The position numbers were made by a program, and so were the translations under genes. The notes below the pieces were generated by a model. It worked only from the letters and a program-made list of their open reading frames with translations. It searched no databases and was not told the DNA's origin. DNA of 64,000 bases from Suillus spraguei. Lineage: Eukaryota > Basidiomycota > Agaricomycetes > Boletales > Suillaceae. Within the stretch, counting starts at the first letter, position 1. Every line of letters begins with the position of its first letter. Positions 11,477 through 23,423 of this stretch are shown piece by piece. Where the stretch lies: assembly GCA_016800925.1 (NCBI GenBank), contig JABCPU010000182.1, forward strand, positions 62,001 through 126,000, in the 5' to 3' direction.

Positions 11477-11870
11477 TAATATCTTTTAGGCGCTCATAGT
11501 GTCGTGCAAATTTACCGGTCAAGAGTCTCTAATTCCCCTATTAAAATAGACATTCCCACTGCTCTGTCACTTTGCCACCTCCGATTAATATTCTTTTCAC
11601 GCCCTGTGGAGAATCAAATTTTCAGTGAATATCATCCGTTCTCTGATAGGCTGACACAGGTCAAATCAAATTAAGCCAGTCAGTGCTGATTTTTAGTTAA
11701 CGCTGACTGACGCCTGACAACACCGAGATTCAGGAATTGAACATGCCAGGATCAAAAGCAAACCATCTCTTATCGAATCTTTTCACTCGCGATGACTCAC
11801 ATCCCGTCATCACTTTTTGAAGACTGACGTGGCTAAGGTGCTCAACATTGCCATCGCGTGAGCTGTCACA

Positions 11871-11877
11871 TATATAA
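11871..11877 (+). promoter_or_regulatory. TATA box of aspartic protease copy 1
   Basis: TATATAA 36 bases before the ATG. The same sequence at the same distance is present in the second copy. Confidence 0.55.
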
Positions 11878-11906
11878 TCGAGTATGATATGACTTTCCAG
11901 TAAGTC

Positions 11907-13421
11907 ATGTTCTCCATTGTATTCTTGTTGGCACTCCTGGCTTTCTCAGTCACGGGATCGCCCGTTGAAGTTCCCAATTCCCCCATCACCCTCCCCATGA
12001 CCAGGAAGCTAGCATTCTCCAATGTTACCGAGCTCTTGCGGCACGATGGAGCCCGCTTGGCGGCCTTTGGAGAACACAGCACGCATGGCCGACGTGATGC
12101 TGATACTCGTCCTCATCCTGTTGTTCCTTTGTCACCCGCCGATTTTGGAAACACATTTTCGGGCTACACCGTGAAGGCTGCCATTGGCGATCCCCCCGTA
12201 ACCTGTAAGTTCAACACTGAGACAACATGCGGCTTCTAACATATTATTGAAGATGACTTGATTGTCGACAGCGCTACCGCGATCACATGGGTTGGCGCCC
12301 GGACTCGGTACGTCGGCTTAGGCGGCGTCGACACTAAAGACCCTGTGGCGGTCAATTACCGTTATGGCTCCTTCGAAGGTATGACATACAACAATATCAT
12401 ATGTTGAAAACACCTACAATTAGTATTTATAGGAACTATATGGAATGATAATATGTTTTTAACTGAGAAGTTAATAATCCCCGGGATGGACATCGGTGTT
12501 GCGTCTACTTGGCGGGACGTCGTCGCTGACGGTGTCCTTGGCATCGGGCCTACATCGTCAGGCCCCCGCGCCCTAACAGGACGAATAATCCCGACTATCA
12601 CTGACCGCCTGGTTCTGCAAGGCACCATCAAACAGCCCGTTGTTAGTATCTTTTTCCAGCCCATCACTGCAAATCAAGTCAAACATGGAGAGCTTACCTT
12701 TGGTGGAACCCACCCTAGCATGTACGAGAACAAGATCAAATACATGTAAGGCACCTCAGCTTCTGGATCAATCCAGACTGATAGAAATTGTTTTGTTTCA
12801 GTGATATCACCTCCACCCCCCCCTCATCGCATTATTGGGGTATCGATCAGAGAATCTCCTACGGTACTATGACTATCTTGGCCCACACCGCTGGTATCCT
12901 GGATTGTGGTACCACCTTTCTTTACCTTGCCTCAGGTGTGTATTTAGAGTGCAGCGAATGATAATGGTCTCATCAGCGTTCGATAGATGCCTATGAGAGG
13001 TACAAGTATTATACCGGCGGTACTGTGAATCCGGCGAATGGTCTTCTCCAGATTTCCCCTGAACAGTTCGGACGACTATATAACTTGGATTTCCATATTG
13101 GCCGTGTACGTCAATTCTGTCGGCCCTCACATCCCTTGTTAACCATTCGCACAGAGTACCTTCACACTCATCCCTGATGCGCAAATCTGGCCTCGTTCTC
13201 TCAATGAGAGGATTGGGGGCGGTGCCGATGATATATATCTCGTCGTTAAAGCCCTTACAACACCCACTGGCGCAGGGCTTGACTTTATTAATGGCTACGT
13301 ATTCTTCCAGCGCTTTTACATTGTGTTTGATAGCGGCAGGCAACGAGTCGGTTTTGGCCGAACCATATTCACTTCTGTCATCAGCAATGGAATTGCCGAA
13401 GTATACGAAGCACGGATTTAA
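11907..13421 (+). CDS. Secreted pepsin-family (A01) aspartic protease with altered active-site motifs, copy 1
   Basis: Six exons: 11907-12204, 12253-12378, 12433-12745, 12802-12935, 12987-13105, 13155-13421; 418 aa, fully open. A signal peptide covers about residues 1-17 (MFSIVFLLALLAFSVTG), followed by a propeptide with a HGRRDAD region. The first catalytic motif is VDSATAITWVGA (Asp105) where the family has DTGSS; the second is ILDCGTTFLYLAS (Asp280) where the family has DTGTT. Both aspartates are kept, but the first glycine is Ala and the second Thr is Cys. The polyporopepsin-like framework is otherwise conserved, including the C-terminal VGFGR. Activity is therefore uncertain: altered protease or pseudoprotease. 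Confidence 0.88.
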
Positions 13422-13507
13422 AGTTATACGGACTCTTCTCAAATAGGCTATGGAGGTTACTTGAGTTTCTGTATACTACAATTAGAATATAGCAATACAA
13501 GTGAGTT

Positions 13508-14092
13508 CAATTATCTAGCTGTAGCTGACATGACTTGTTCTAATAATAACTATTTGCTGTTTTCGCTGAACCATTGCTACTTTCCCACGCTTACTGCTGA
13601 CACCGCACAGTCCGCTAGTATCACCATCACCCAGCGATTACCGCTCGCTATGTTCCCACGGTACAGTTCCTTCAGCTCATCACATTGAACATGCCAAAGT
13701 ACCATAGCAGCTACCTAGCTATTGGCATCACAGCTTACTGCTACTTTAACCGCTGCTTTCCCGTGGTCTGCTTGCGCTAGCGACTGCTGACTACTGCTCA
13801 TTACCACGTTCCCACACTGCGCTAACTTCGGCAAACTTGCCTATGTCGCTTGGACTCATCATCAGCATCTGCCCCCTTGCACCACTGTTCCTTAGCAATT
13901 CACCACCTTACCATGACTGCTACCCTGCTGCAAAGTTCCCACGCTAGTACCGCCAGCCAAGTGCTCGCATATCCATGCCGGCGGTAACGCTATCCCACCT
14001 TCCCACGCCTCGGCAACTCATGTGTTCTTGCCACGACAGCACAAGGCATTGTATATGACTGGGGACAGTCATGATTTAAAGTCGCCATGGGA
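13508..14092. other. Unrecognised non-coding, C/T-rich DNA
   Basis: Rich in CTAC/CCACGC-type words resembling the U5-like half of the LTR3 families, but with no alignable copy that I could find in the window. No coding potential is recognised. Confidence 0.4.
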
Positions 14093-14191
14093 TGTAGCGA
14101 ACAAAGTCACGCTGACCATGAAAGTGCCATTTTAGACAAGTGTCTCGTTACCGTCTACAGTGGCTACCGAGAAAACCCCTATAGCGAGCAT
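14093..14191 (+). repeat. LTR3b, 5' part (interrupted by element A)
   Basis: Begins TGTAGCGAACAAAGTCACGC. It matches, inverted, 58437-58530. The repeat is cut after ...ctatagcgagcat by element A and resumes at 20985. Confidence 0.8.
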
Positions 14192-14664
14192 TGTTACGAA
14201 CTGGGGTGGCGTCACCAGCAACAGTGAAAAGACACAGATGGTCTGCTGGGAAGTTCTACAATGTCCAGAAGAGGACAAGGTGAAAGTACAAGGAACACAT
14301 TCCAAGTACGATCAAAGGTTCGGCCTCAAAGACAAGTCTAAGAGGTTCTACAGGAATAGAGACTAAGGCTAAGGAGTGCTTAGACTTAGAGACGATTCAA
14401 GACGACTTAGGTTGGAGACCTAAGCGAAGGAAGTTCCAGGTAAAACCCAGTAAGATTAAAGTGAAGTATACAAGTGTAATACAATGTGCTTAAATAGGCC
14501 AATATGTGCGCACAGACCAAGAGAGACATGGGAATGTAAGTGTGTATCCAAAGAAGGAAGGCAACTATAGTACAGATGCATTGAGCATGTGAGTCAGAGT
14601 CACGTTATGTAATATACAAAGTAAAGGAGGTAGAAAATGAATAGGGGCACATACAATTGTAACA
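14192..14664 (-). repeat. LTR1 (3' LTR of element A), 473 bp
   Basis: TG...CA ends; in element orientation it starts TGTTACAATTGTATGTGCC and ends CAGTTCGTAACA. It contains a TATTTAAG box on the minus strand (near 14490). The family has six other members here: 36329-36812, 45004-45489, 55552-56021, 58735-59207, 61950-62424. Confidence 0.92.
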
Positions 14665-14682
14665 TTACCCCCTTTTTATACG
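14665..14682 (-). other. Polypurine tract of element A
   Basis: On the minus strand AAAAAGGGGGTAA directly precedes the 3' LTR, the position of the plus-strand primer. The same tract (AAGGGGGTAA) is next to the 3' LTR of element B at 36813-36823. Confidence 0.7.
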
Positions 14683-14696
14683 TAAAGTCACCGACT

Positions 14697-16249
14697 TTAC
14701 TCATCCTGATTCTCATAGTAAACAGGATCATCGCTATACTCGTAGTCCTCATCAGCGAAGGATCCACTCCTCATATACATGGCTTCTTCAGCACCGGCGC
14801 GTCGTTTAGAGTCCCTCCTTTTCTCTGCTTGAATTCGTTCATCGTCAAGCTGTCGTTCCCAAGAACGAAGTGCATCGTAGAATCCGTCATCTTTCCAAGT
14901 TAATGTAAAGGGAGGGGTCCCGACTCATTGAGGACAATAAATGGATAGATGAGTAGGTGACCAGTATCTGCAAACCTTGCACTGGTATTCCGCACAGTTC
15001 TTTTGACGGTGCCCAAGTAGTCCACAGACGCGACATTTCATGTTTTCATCGGGATTGGAAATGGACTTGCGTAATGGCGATGGTGAAATGATGGGTTTGG
15101 GACTGGTGGATCTGGCGCGCTTCTTCCCCTTGTTCCGTTTCATACATTTTAAAGCAAGAGTGTTGTTACGCCTAAGCTGTGCCTGCTGGGCAAGGGAGAG
15201 AGCGTATGCTGATGTTGAGAGATCAGGGGTAGTTTCTCATTCGGCAACCGCAAGAAGTTCATCAGAAGAGGAGGGGGAAGTTATGCCAAAATCTTTTACT
15301 AAGATTGGCAAGACAGGATCCATTGGACCAAGTGACAATGGAATGGATATGGGAGGGTGAATGTGAAGGTCATGAAGTCGAGGGCTGAGTGCTATTAATT
15401 CAGCAACAGGAATTCCTAATCTTTTGCAGCTTCACACTGCTTTTCTGTGCAGGGCTCATATAACCACGCGGGATGATCATGGGAGACTATGACGGGGGGC
15501 GGTGAGTTTGGTCGTTCGATAGGAGATGGGGTTCGTGGGGAGGCGAGGTCGGCTTGCATTTGTTGCAGATCAGTGATGGCTTCTTCAACTAAGTTTCTGG
15601 CCACTCTAGTTTCAGCGACTGAGTGCTGGATGGTTTCGACAACTGTGTTGGTGAGTTGTCCGATCTCTTGGACAGCAGTACATAAGCCAGCAAGGGCGTC
15701 AAGACTAGAATACATGCGCAAAGAAGAGGGTGCTGGAATAGGAAGTGGCGTATCTTCCTGTGGAGAGGGAGGTTGAGCAACACCTGCCCGACGTTCGGCC
15801 ACGATGTGAATAGCTTCTTCAACATCGCTCTTAAAAGAATTGGGAAGCAACAGCATAGCATAAGAACGAATGCGTTTCTGAAGATGAAGGAGACGATGGC
15901 GGTATGTGATTTCTGTGGTTTCATTGGCGGTAGTTTCAAGGAGGGCGGCAGTGCGGATGATATTGACAAGGAGTAAAGTGGGGAAGGTGCCTCTTTCAGT
16001 AAGAATTCTTTCGATTTCAAGAGCATGTCCTTCGCATAGAAGGGCGGCTTCAATGTAGGAAGTGTTGTCAATTTCAGTGGTAAGAGTTCCATAGTTTTCT
16101 GTGTCGGAGTCGAAGTCATTGTTGGCAACAGTGACGGGGGTGATGTATGCAGTAGGGAAAGACATTTGGAGCGGTGTTAGTTGATCAAGTGCTTGTGTGA
16201 TTTGATTGACTGAAGAATAATCAGAGAGAGTGTTGCTTCTTATAAGCAT
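14697..16249 (-). pseudogene. Post-pol ORF (ORF3) of element A: helical protein with two C-terminal zinc knuckles
   Basis: Lies where env would be in an errantivirus, but has no signal peptide or membrane segment. The first ATG (16249) overlaps the end of pol by 29 nt; the conserved start is more likely MSFPTAYITPV at 16165. Layout: helix-rich N-terminal ~150 aa, Pro-rich linker (PSPIERPNSPPPVIV), basic stretch (KRNKGKKRARS), knuckle 1 CRVCGLLGHRQKNC, knuckle 2 CKVCRYWSPTHLSIYC, then an acidic tail to 14697. Breaks: one-base deletion near 15416, TGA near 15236 (VAE*), TGA at 14925-14927 (B has CGT there). Function unknown; the domain order resembles a second Gag-like nucleocapsid protein. Confidence 0.75.
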
Positions 16250-19200
16250 TCAGGATTCGAGCAGAGTTCTTCAAGTTCTTTTCTGGGAGCCATTCGTTAT
16301 CTCCCGATGAGTATCCTTTCCAAGAAACAAGATAGCATCAGCGACTGCCGGTTCCTTTATGGCAAAGAATTGCTTCTACTTTGTATTCTTCTTCTTCTTC
16401 AATGATATCAGGTGGTGGTTCGGGGAAGTTCGGACCATGTACGTCCATTTCACTATAGGACGATAAGACGGAAGCATGGAACGTAGGATGGATTTTCCAC
16501 TGCAGAGGGAGTTTGAGCATGAACGTGATGGGCGATAAGACACCAATAATTGGGAAGGGTCCATATCGCTTTGGCGCAAGTTTCCTTGATGGGAGTTTGA
16601 GTCTAAGATTAGCGGCAGATAGCCAGACCTTATCTCCAATCTTCCATGGGGTGTACTTCTCTCCTTGGGATCGTTCGGCCATTGTTTGCATCACAAGGTT
16701 ATGGCAGGCGATTGCTTCTTCTCTTATCTTCTGCAGGGATTGTACTCGATCTTCTGCTGCGGGGACAGATGAGTCAGGGATCAGGTGAGGGATAGCGCAT
16801 GGTTCATATCCCATCATCAGATAGAAAGGTGATGCATTCCTTGCATCGTGTTTTCGATGGTTGTGGACAAATTCGGCGATTGGTAAGTGTTCTACCCAAT
16901 CTTCAGGGTTATTGTGGCAATAAATGTGTAAATATGTTTCAAGTTCTTGATTCAGCCTTTCAGTTTGACCATCAGTCTGCAGGTGATAAGCCGTAGATGG
17001 AGCGATGACGTAGTCGAGAAGTCGGGCAAGTTCCTTAGAGAAACGAGATAGGAATTGCGGGCCTCGATCTGAGATGACTTTGTCATGGAGTCCAAATCGT
17101 CAGTAGACGTGTTTCAAGAATAGTTTAGCAACACCTTCGGAAGTGATGGTTTTCAAACAAGGGATAATAATTACCCCCTTTGTAAGGCCATGGTCTACCA
17201 CGACCATGATACTGTCAAAGCCTCCAGAGACTGGGAGGTCAGTGATAAGATCGACAGAGACCTGGGAAAAGGGTCAAGTTGCAGAGGAGGGGATCAGGGC
17301 AAGTGGAGGTCGTACAGGGTGAGTATCGGCTTTCATTTGCTGACAAAGGGCGCAACCCTCGATGTATCTCGAATATAAGAGCCCATAGCGGGCCACCAAG
17401 CTTCTCGTTTGACGAGTTCTTCAGTTTTGAACCTACCGGGATGTCCCGCAGTGGGATGATCATGATACCTTCTCAGGATATCGGGACGGTGCGCCGGCGG
17501 GATATAAGCATGATTCTTAAAATAGAGGACATTTGCCTCAATTTTCCAGTCAGAGAGTGCAGATTTCATAGGAGGAAGGCAGATGCCATCAAGGGCATCA
17601 GATGCTGTCTTGAAGACAGGGTCGTCGAGGGGGTCAGAGGATGATAAAACATCCTGCAGGTCGGTGTCAATAAGACGAATGAACAGAGCATCAGGGAGGA
17701 GAGTCTGGTCCTCGTTATCATCTTTTCCGGAATCATAGTCAGGCCAGTGAGATAGTGCATCAGGTACCGCCAATTTGGTACCTGCAACGTGATGCAGTTC
17801 AATGTCGTAAATGGACAAAATCAATTGCCAACGTGCTTGGCGACGGGTAAGCTTCTGTGCACTCCTAAAGTATAAAAGGTTTTTGTGGTCGGTGAATACC
17901 AGGACAGGGTGTGGGTTTCCTTTGAGATAATGGCGCCATTCATTCAATGCCCTGATTACGGCAAGGAGTTCCCGATCAAAGATCTGGTAATTGCGTTCTG
18001 TGGGATTTAAAGACTGTGAGAGATATGCACATGGGTGATAAACACATTCTCATCAGTTTGCAAGAGAACTCCGCCAGTTGCTACGAGTGAAGCGTCGGTA
18101 GCAATAGCAAATTGTCGGGAAGGATCAGGGTTACGGAGTACTGGTTGGGATGTAAAGCGTCGTTTCAGTTCTTCGAAGGTGTCCATACATTCGGATGACC
18201 AATCAAAGACCTTATCTTTCTTTGTTAATTCAATAAGGGGTTGGGCAATATCAGAGTAATGGGAAATGAACGTGCGGTAGAAGTTGCAAAAACTGAGGAA
18301 TGACCGAACATCTTTTACAGATTTCGGAACTGGCCATTCGGAGATTCCCTTAGTCTTGGCGGTATCCATAGCAACTTGTCCAGGGCGAATTATCATTCCG
18401 AGGTACTCCACTTCTTCTGCATCGAAGGTACATTTCTCTGGTTTCAAGAACAGATGTTCCTTTCGTATCTTCATCAAAACCGTCTTGTCCGTTCACGATG
18501 TTCTGCCATAGTCATGGAGAAAATTAGGATATCATCCATGTAGATAACCATCCATCCTTCATTGATTTCCTGCTGGAAGGTACGATTCATATATGCTTGG
18601 AAAGTTGCCGGGGAATTGCAGAGGCCAAAGAACATCATGTTTGGTTCAAAGAGGCCGAATTCCGTAGTAAAAGCAGCTTTCCAGCGATCATCGGGATGGA
18701 TGCGAATATTGTTATAGCCGGACCGGATATCCATTTTCGTAAAGAACTGTGCATTGTGAAGACGTGCGACAAGGGAGATAGGAAGTGGGAGCGGATAAGC
18801 ATTCTTGACCGTCCAATCATTGATGTAGCGATAATCTTGACAGGGATGCAATTCTCCACTCTTCTTTCCCACAAAGAAGAAGCCACTGGCTTGGGGTGAC
18901 TTTGATTCTGAGATGAAACCTTTCGCAACGTTTTCATCGATAAATGTTTTGACGGCAGCGCGTTCTTTTTCCGATAGCAGGTAAACCTTAGACGTGCGAG
19001 GGATAAAACCGGGTTTAGTATCGATCCGATGATCAATACCGGGGCATTCAGGGGGTAGTTTGTTTAATCTGTCTTTAGCAAAGACGTCTGCAAAGTTGTG
19101 CAAATAGTCTGGGACCAATTCTTCGAAGGATTTCTTTTTCTTTTCTTTCTCATCCGTGGCAAATTCCTGAGCTTTGTTACTGTATTTCGGAGGAGGAAGG

Positions 19201-20320
19201 GGGATTGTGGAGCAGTTGGGGAGTTGTTCGAGTCGGGAAGTTCCATCATGTGTGAGAGGCATGTCCATGGATACTTCTTCTATGATTCTCATGCTAACTC
19301 CATTGGTATCATATTCCACAAGAAATTCTCCATTTCCAAGTTCATAGGAGGAAATTTCACGTACTTCTGGCGCATGCCAGACATCTTGCATTGTGTTGAA
19401 TTGGTCATCATCCTCTGTTGGGATCAATGAGGGCACGGGTTCTTCTTCATCGGGGATTTCCTCAATTGAAGCTGGTAGAGTTTTTGGGGGAACATAGAAT
19501 TTGGATAATTTTGGCACGTTGGTATCTCGTCCTGGGATTTCTTCTTCTGCTTTTCTTTTCCCATACTTCTGTTCTTCTATTGGCCATTGCTCAATAGGTT
19601 CTTGGCCGGTCCGATATTTGGGCTCAGATTTGTTCTTGCGCTTTTCTGCGCAGGGAATTGGTGATACTGCTCGCGGTAATTGTACACGGGGAGTAGGGTC
19701 GATGGTGCACGGTGTTTGTACTTCTGGTTCAGGATCATTGGGAATAGAAGGGATGACGAGAGATCTCGGAAGTCGGGAATGTTGCCATTTCTTAGAATGA
19801 CAGTTGAAGGCTGGGGGCAATCCGTTCTTCTTCCGATCCGTATCCATATTTATTTCGATTTCATCCGATTTCGTTGTTCGGGGAAGGACGAGTGTTTCAG
19901 CAGCCCAATCTATACTTGGGTTCATTGCGTGTAACCATGGAATTCCCAGAAGGATTTGATCTCTTCTTCCTAGTTTGGTGATATTGAATTTTCCATACAT
20001 GGTTCGTTCATCAATTTTGACCACTAGGAGACAATAGTGTGTGATTTGTCCTCCTTTGATAAGAGTTCCATCCACCGTAGTAACCCGAAACGGTGTTTTG
20101 AGTTTTTGTCGCGTGATTTGATGGAGTTTTACAAACTCTCAGAAATAAATGTTCCAGCTGCTCCTGAATCTATAATGGCAGTGGTGTCGACGGATTTTAA
20201 GCGAGTACGCGAGTGGAGGATGATAGGGACACAAAGTTCTTTTCTTTCACCTACAGCGCGTACAAGTCTCAGTAATACATTGGGAGAAACATACGTCGAA
20301 TCTTTGTTTCTCCAATTCAA
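16221..20320 (-). pseudogene. Pol of element A (PR-RT-RNase H-INT-chromodomain), frameshifted
   Basis: Order from the 5' side: retropepsin with DSG (AIIDSGAAGTFIS, ~20165), a Pro/Glu-rich linker, reverse transcriptase with YMDD (18531-18542), RNase H ([11 protein letters not shown]), integrase with an HHCC finger, core and GPY-like region, then a chromodomain ([17 protein letters not shown]). Pol opens in a different frame from gag at the gag stop, suggesting -1 frameshifting. Damage: one-base deletions near 20135, 18477 and 17370; TGA at 17100-17102 (VY*RFG, B has CGA); and TGA at 16338-16340 just before the chromodomain, also present in B and C. Confidence 0.88.
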
Positions 20321-20984
20321 AAATCCTCAACAATCCGCCTCACAGTTTCTTCGTCTTCTTCTTCTTTGACTTCAGTTTGTCGGAGCGGGGTCTTCTTCTT
20401 TCTGTCAGGACAATTATGAATGCGATGTCCTGTCTTCTTACATCCGAAACATTGTCCCTTCTTCATGCATTCGGATCTCTCCGTGTCGGAGATTCGATCT
20501 ATGACCATTGCGTTGGAATCACGATTAGGTGTGTAATGTGCATTTCCATAGTTCTTCTTCTTCTGTTGTGGAGCATGACATGTCCTCATGGCTTGAAGAC
20601 GATGATGGGAATTGTCAATGGAAACGCATTGCAGCACAGCGTCTCGGAACACTTCTGAGACATCTCCTAGTGCGAAAAGCTTTGTAAGGATGCCCCAATT
20701 CAGGCCGTCTTGGAAGAATTGGATCTTCGTTGCATCGTCGGTGATATGAGCCTTGGCTGCAAGTGCCTCAAAGTTTGCGATGTAAGTGTGGAGATCTCCG
20801 CTTCCTTGTTTGAGGTCCCTGAGTTTCGTGAGTGCGGTTCCTTTGGTATCCACTGGGTCGAAGGCTTCTTTGAAGCTTTTCATAAAATCCGCCATTGTTC
20901 CATAACCAACTTTTTGTCTGGAAGTGTCGGTTGACTGAGCATGGTCAAGGAATTGCTCTTTCCAGGACTTGGCGTTTTTCTATT
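20317..20984 (-). pseudogene. Gag of element A, N-terminally truncated
   Basis: Capsid-type segment (WKEQFLDHAQS, DFMKSFKEAFDP, FQDGLNWGILTKLF) followed by a single knuckle CFGCKKTGHRIHNC and an acidic tail ending RRIVEDF. The N-terminal ~60 residues present in B are missing because the element is truncated at ~20984. Otherwise this part is open. Confidence 0.85.
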
Positions 20985-21787
20985 ACCCCTTTTGCTTCGC
21001 CAGTACCATTTTCACTCCATGGATCCTTGCCCCTTACCGAATCTCGCTACCGATGTCCCCCTGTCCATTCCATTTCCATCTAGATCCATTGGTGCATAGC
21101 ATATTCATTTCCACCATTACTAAAGCTACAGCAAGACTTACCTTACCTTCCGTGACACCGCTTGCTTGCTGCGTGCCTCTTAGCTAAATATCTCTATCTC
21201 GCTACCATTCTCGCTATGTATTCCGGCCGTTCACAGTACATGTTAAAAAGGACTCTTCGCACATTCCGGTACTTTTACTTTTCCCTCTATGGTACACACA
21301 GTACTTAGGAATTGTCACCACTACTGTCTCTAATGGAATAAAGTCTTTACTGATCCTGTCTTAAGAATTGTTTTACTGCTGCACGCACCACCACTCTCTA
21401 CCGCTTTCCCCACTTCACCACTCGCGCTACGCTTTCCCGCGCTTCACCGCTTGTTTTACCGCCAGTTTCCCACGCCTTACCACAGTTTTACCGCACGCAC
21501 TACCGCAGTTTTACCACTTTCGCTACCGCTTGTCTACCACTTTCCCACGCTTACTGCTAGTATTACTGCTAGTTTCCCACAGACCGGAGGTCACCGCTAA
21601 CATCTCGCTACCTCCAATGGCAGTCTTGCACCACAGGTTGGGCATTATTAGACTATACTAACTTAGCATTCCCTTTAGGGTCAAACGTTCTTGCCTCGCA
21701 AGAGTAGCAGACTAGGTAGAGCGCAAGACTCGCATACTAGCTTAGGCCGTGGTTTATCTACAGACTAGGCTAGATTGTATCTTTACA
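20985..21787 (+). repeat. LTR3b, 3' part
   Basis: Continuation of LTR3b after element A, beginning cttcgccagtacc and ending ctagattgtatctttaca. It aligns, inverted, with 56252-57050. Pyrimidine-rich in the middle, with CACTACCGC-type words; no coding content. Confidence 0.8.
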
Positions 21788-22555
21788 GCGGTCAGCGATG
21801 ATACGCCGGAACTGGCGTCATGCATAGCGTGCTACTGTCGTCGAGATAAAGTCAGTAACAGTTGCATCTAGCGAGCAATGTCGAGCAGTGGTCTCAGCGG
21901 TAGTGGTAAGGTTGCGAGCGGTGCAATGAAACAGTAAAGAAGTATGCAGTACTTTCAGCGGTAAAGTAGCAGAGCGTGAGAAGTTCAGTCAAAAGTAACA
22001 ATCAAAAGTCCAGCAGTATGCCGGTGGTAACGGAGAACGAGCGTGATGTATTAATGAGCAATAAGGGAACTTTAAAGACTATGTCCACTACTGGGTTGAT
22101 CCAGAGCTAGACAATAATCCTGACCTATAGTACATGCAATGGTGTAAAATCAGGTACTGTATTGTGCAGGGTACGCAGTGCTTATATCCTAATTCGTATG
22201 TACTCGGAATACTCTAGGCGAGATCAGTAGCGCTGGAGTGTAGTAACCACCATAAGTATACATAGCGCGAGGCGCTGTGGCACGAGGCAACATGTAATAA
22301 TGCTTGCCATGGAATCAGTGATAACGAACAGGAAACAAACTATGCACCAAATGGAGCTATGCAGACGCAGCAAGGACATGGAAGGACATCGGTTCATGGA
22401 ATGAGGTGCGGCAGTTGGTATGGTGTGCAGTAAGCGTGGGATGCCGCCGGTACTGCTAAAGGGGTAAGATGGCCATAGACAAGTGTTATCTCCTGTAGAC
22501 GTGAGACGAGTGTCAAAATATGGGGTTTTAAGCCCAGCGCCAATATGTCATTACA
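21788..22555 (-). repeat. LTR3a, inverted, truncated at its 3' end
   Basis: In minus orientation it begins TGTAATGACATATTGGCGC (22555) and runs like the full copy at 62491-63481, but stops before the terminal ~190 bp. It abuts LTR3b exactly at 21787/21788. Confidence 0.75.
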
Positions 22556-22766
22556 GCGGGGAGTATAAGAGAATCACTTCCAATTGCAATATCACTACAC
22601 AAGTTAGGGACATGATGAATGTCAAGAGGCTAGAGATATTGTAGCTGCATTCTTGTCAAACAATGGGGATCTTTCACACAATCTTATTCATACCTCAACA
22701 GTGCCTGGATGGAAAACTGCATCATATTTTATAACATGCAAGTAAATCAGCAAATTGTACAATTGA
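22556..22766. other. Unassigned spacer
   Basis: AT-rich; no gene or repeat recognised. Confidence 0.4.
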
Positions 22767-23353
22767 ATCATCATTGGGAGCACTAGGCTAGACAGTCTTG
22801 TGGATTTCACATCATTACCTTACTAGAGGCTCCTATAAACCATGCTTTCATATGACTGAGAGATATGCACAATTTCCACCCAGGGATGAGGAGCACCCAA
22901 GAGAAACTCCAGTGGATATCACAGGAAGACATCCAAGACTTGCTTGTCACAACATGAGAGAACACATGAGTCCTTGATATTGTAGCCGTGGGAAGTATAG
23001 TATTACATCAGGAAATTCACACATTCCTTGACGTGCCCTTATGCGGACTTATTTACACTTAACTGCCTTGGTGAAATTGAATCTACTTGTCCAAATTTCA
23101 ATGTGAATGAATTCAGAAAAAAAAAGTTGAGATATATTAATATACATGTTTTATTGTATTTTGCACTCAAAAAATATAAGATATGCCAGGTGAATGATGT
23201 GAGAGAGAGCAAACAAGTTTTGAGATAAGTGAGTTAAGCTGATTAAGCATGTTAAGGAATGTGTGAATTTCCTGATGTATGCAATTCTAAGATATCTTTT
23301 TAGGCCTTCATGGAGTGTCATGCAAATTTACTGGTCAAGAGTCTCTAATTCCT
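22767..23353 (+). repeat. Segmental duplication, partial third copy (split by a MITE)
   Basis: 22767-23003 matches 26472-26690 (aatcatcattgggagcac to ggaagtatagtatt). After the MITE, 23280-23353 matches the upstream edge of the protease segments (gtcatgcaaatttactgg...gtctctaattcc). It is more diverged than copies 1 and 2, carries many G-to-A/C-to-T differences, and contains no protease gene. Confidence 0.8.
23006..23277. mobile_element. MITE (272 bp) with TA target duplication
   Basis: ~31-bp terminal inverted repeats: catcaggaaattcacacatt at the left, and its inverted copy (ending cctgatg) at the right, with two mismatches further in. It is flanked by TA at 23004-23005 and 23278-23279. The related empty site at 26686-26706 reads gtatagtattgtgcaattct, giving exact ends. 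Tc1/mariner-type mobilisation is inferred from the TA. No ORF. Confidence 0.8.
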
Positions 23354-23393
23354 GGGGGCAGAATTGTTTGTGCCTAATTGTGCTGGCCCAACT

Positions 23394-23423
23394 GGCAGAA
23401 GTGGCAGGATCGCCACTTCTGCC
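23394..23423. repeat. Perfect 12-bp hairpin
   Basis: ggcagaagtggc and gccacttctgcc separated by aggatc. It may be the end of a small element or a hairpin; no function is assigned. Confidence 0.5.

Larger units (their letters stand above)
11495..13507 (+). repeat. Segmental duplication, copy 1 (with aspartic protease)
   Basis: Near-identical to ~26715-28725 including ~400 bp of upstream DNA, all introns, and ~85 bp past the gene. Similarity stops at aatacaagtgag (13507). The upstream part lacks a short stretch present in copy 2 (catcgcaactatcccg). The shared upstream block further left (26472-26714) is missing here because the Harbinger element lies against the edge. Confidence 0.92.
14192..20984 (-). 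mobile_element. Ty3/gypsy chromovirus-type retrotransposon, copy A, 5'-truncated
   Basis: Minus-strand element inserted in LTR3b. In its own orientation it has a gag missing its N-terminus, pol (protease, RT, RNase H, integrase, chromodomain), an extra ORF, a purine tract and the 3' LTR (14192-14664). The 5' LTR, leader and first part of gag are absent; LTR3b sequence resumes directly after gag at ~20985. Several one-base deletions and CGA-to-TGA stops inactivate it. Confidence 0.92.

Noticed and set aside
14192..16249. ORF3 as an env gene
   Set aside because: No signal peptide, membrane anchor or glycoprotein-like features; two zinc knuckles point to nucleic-acid binding instead.
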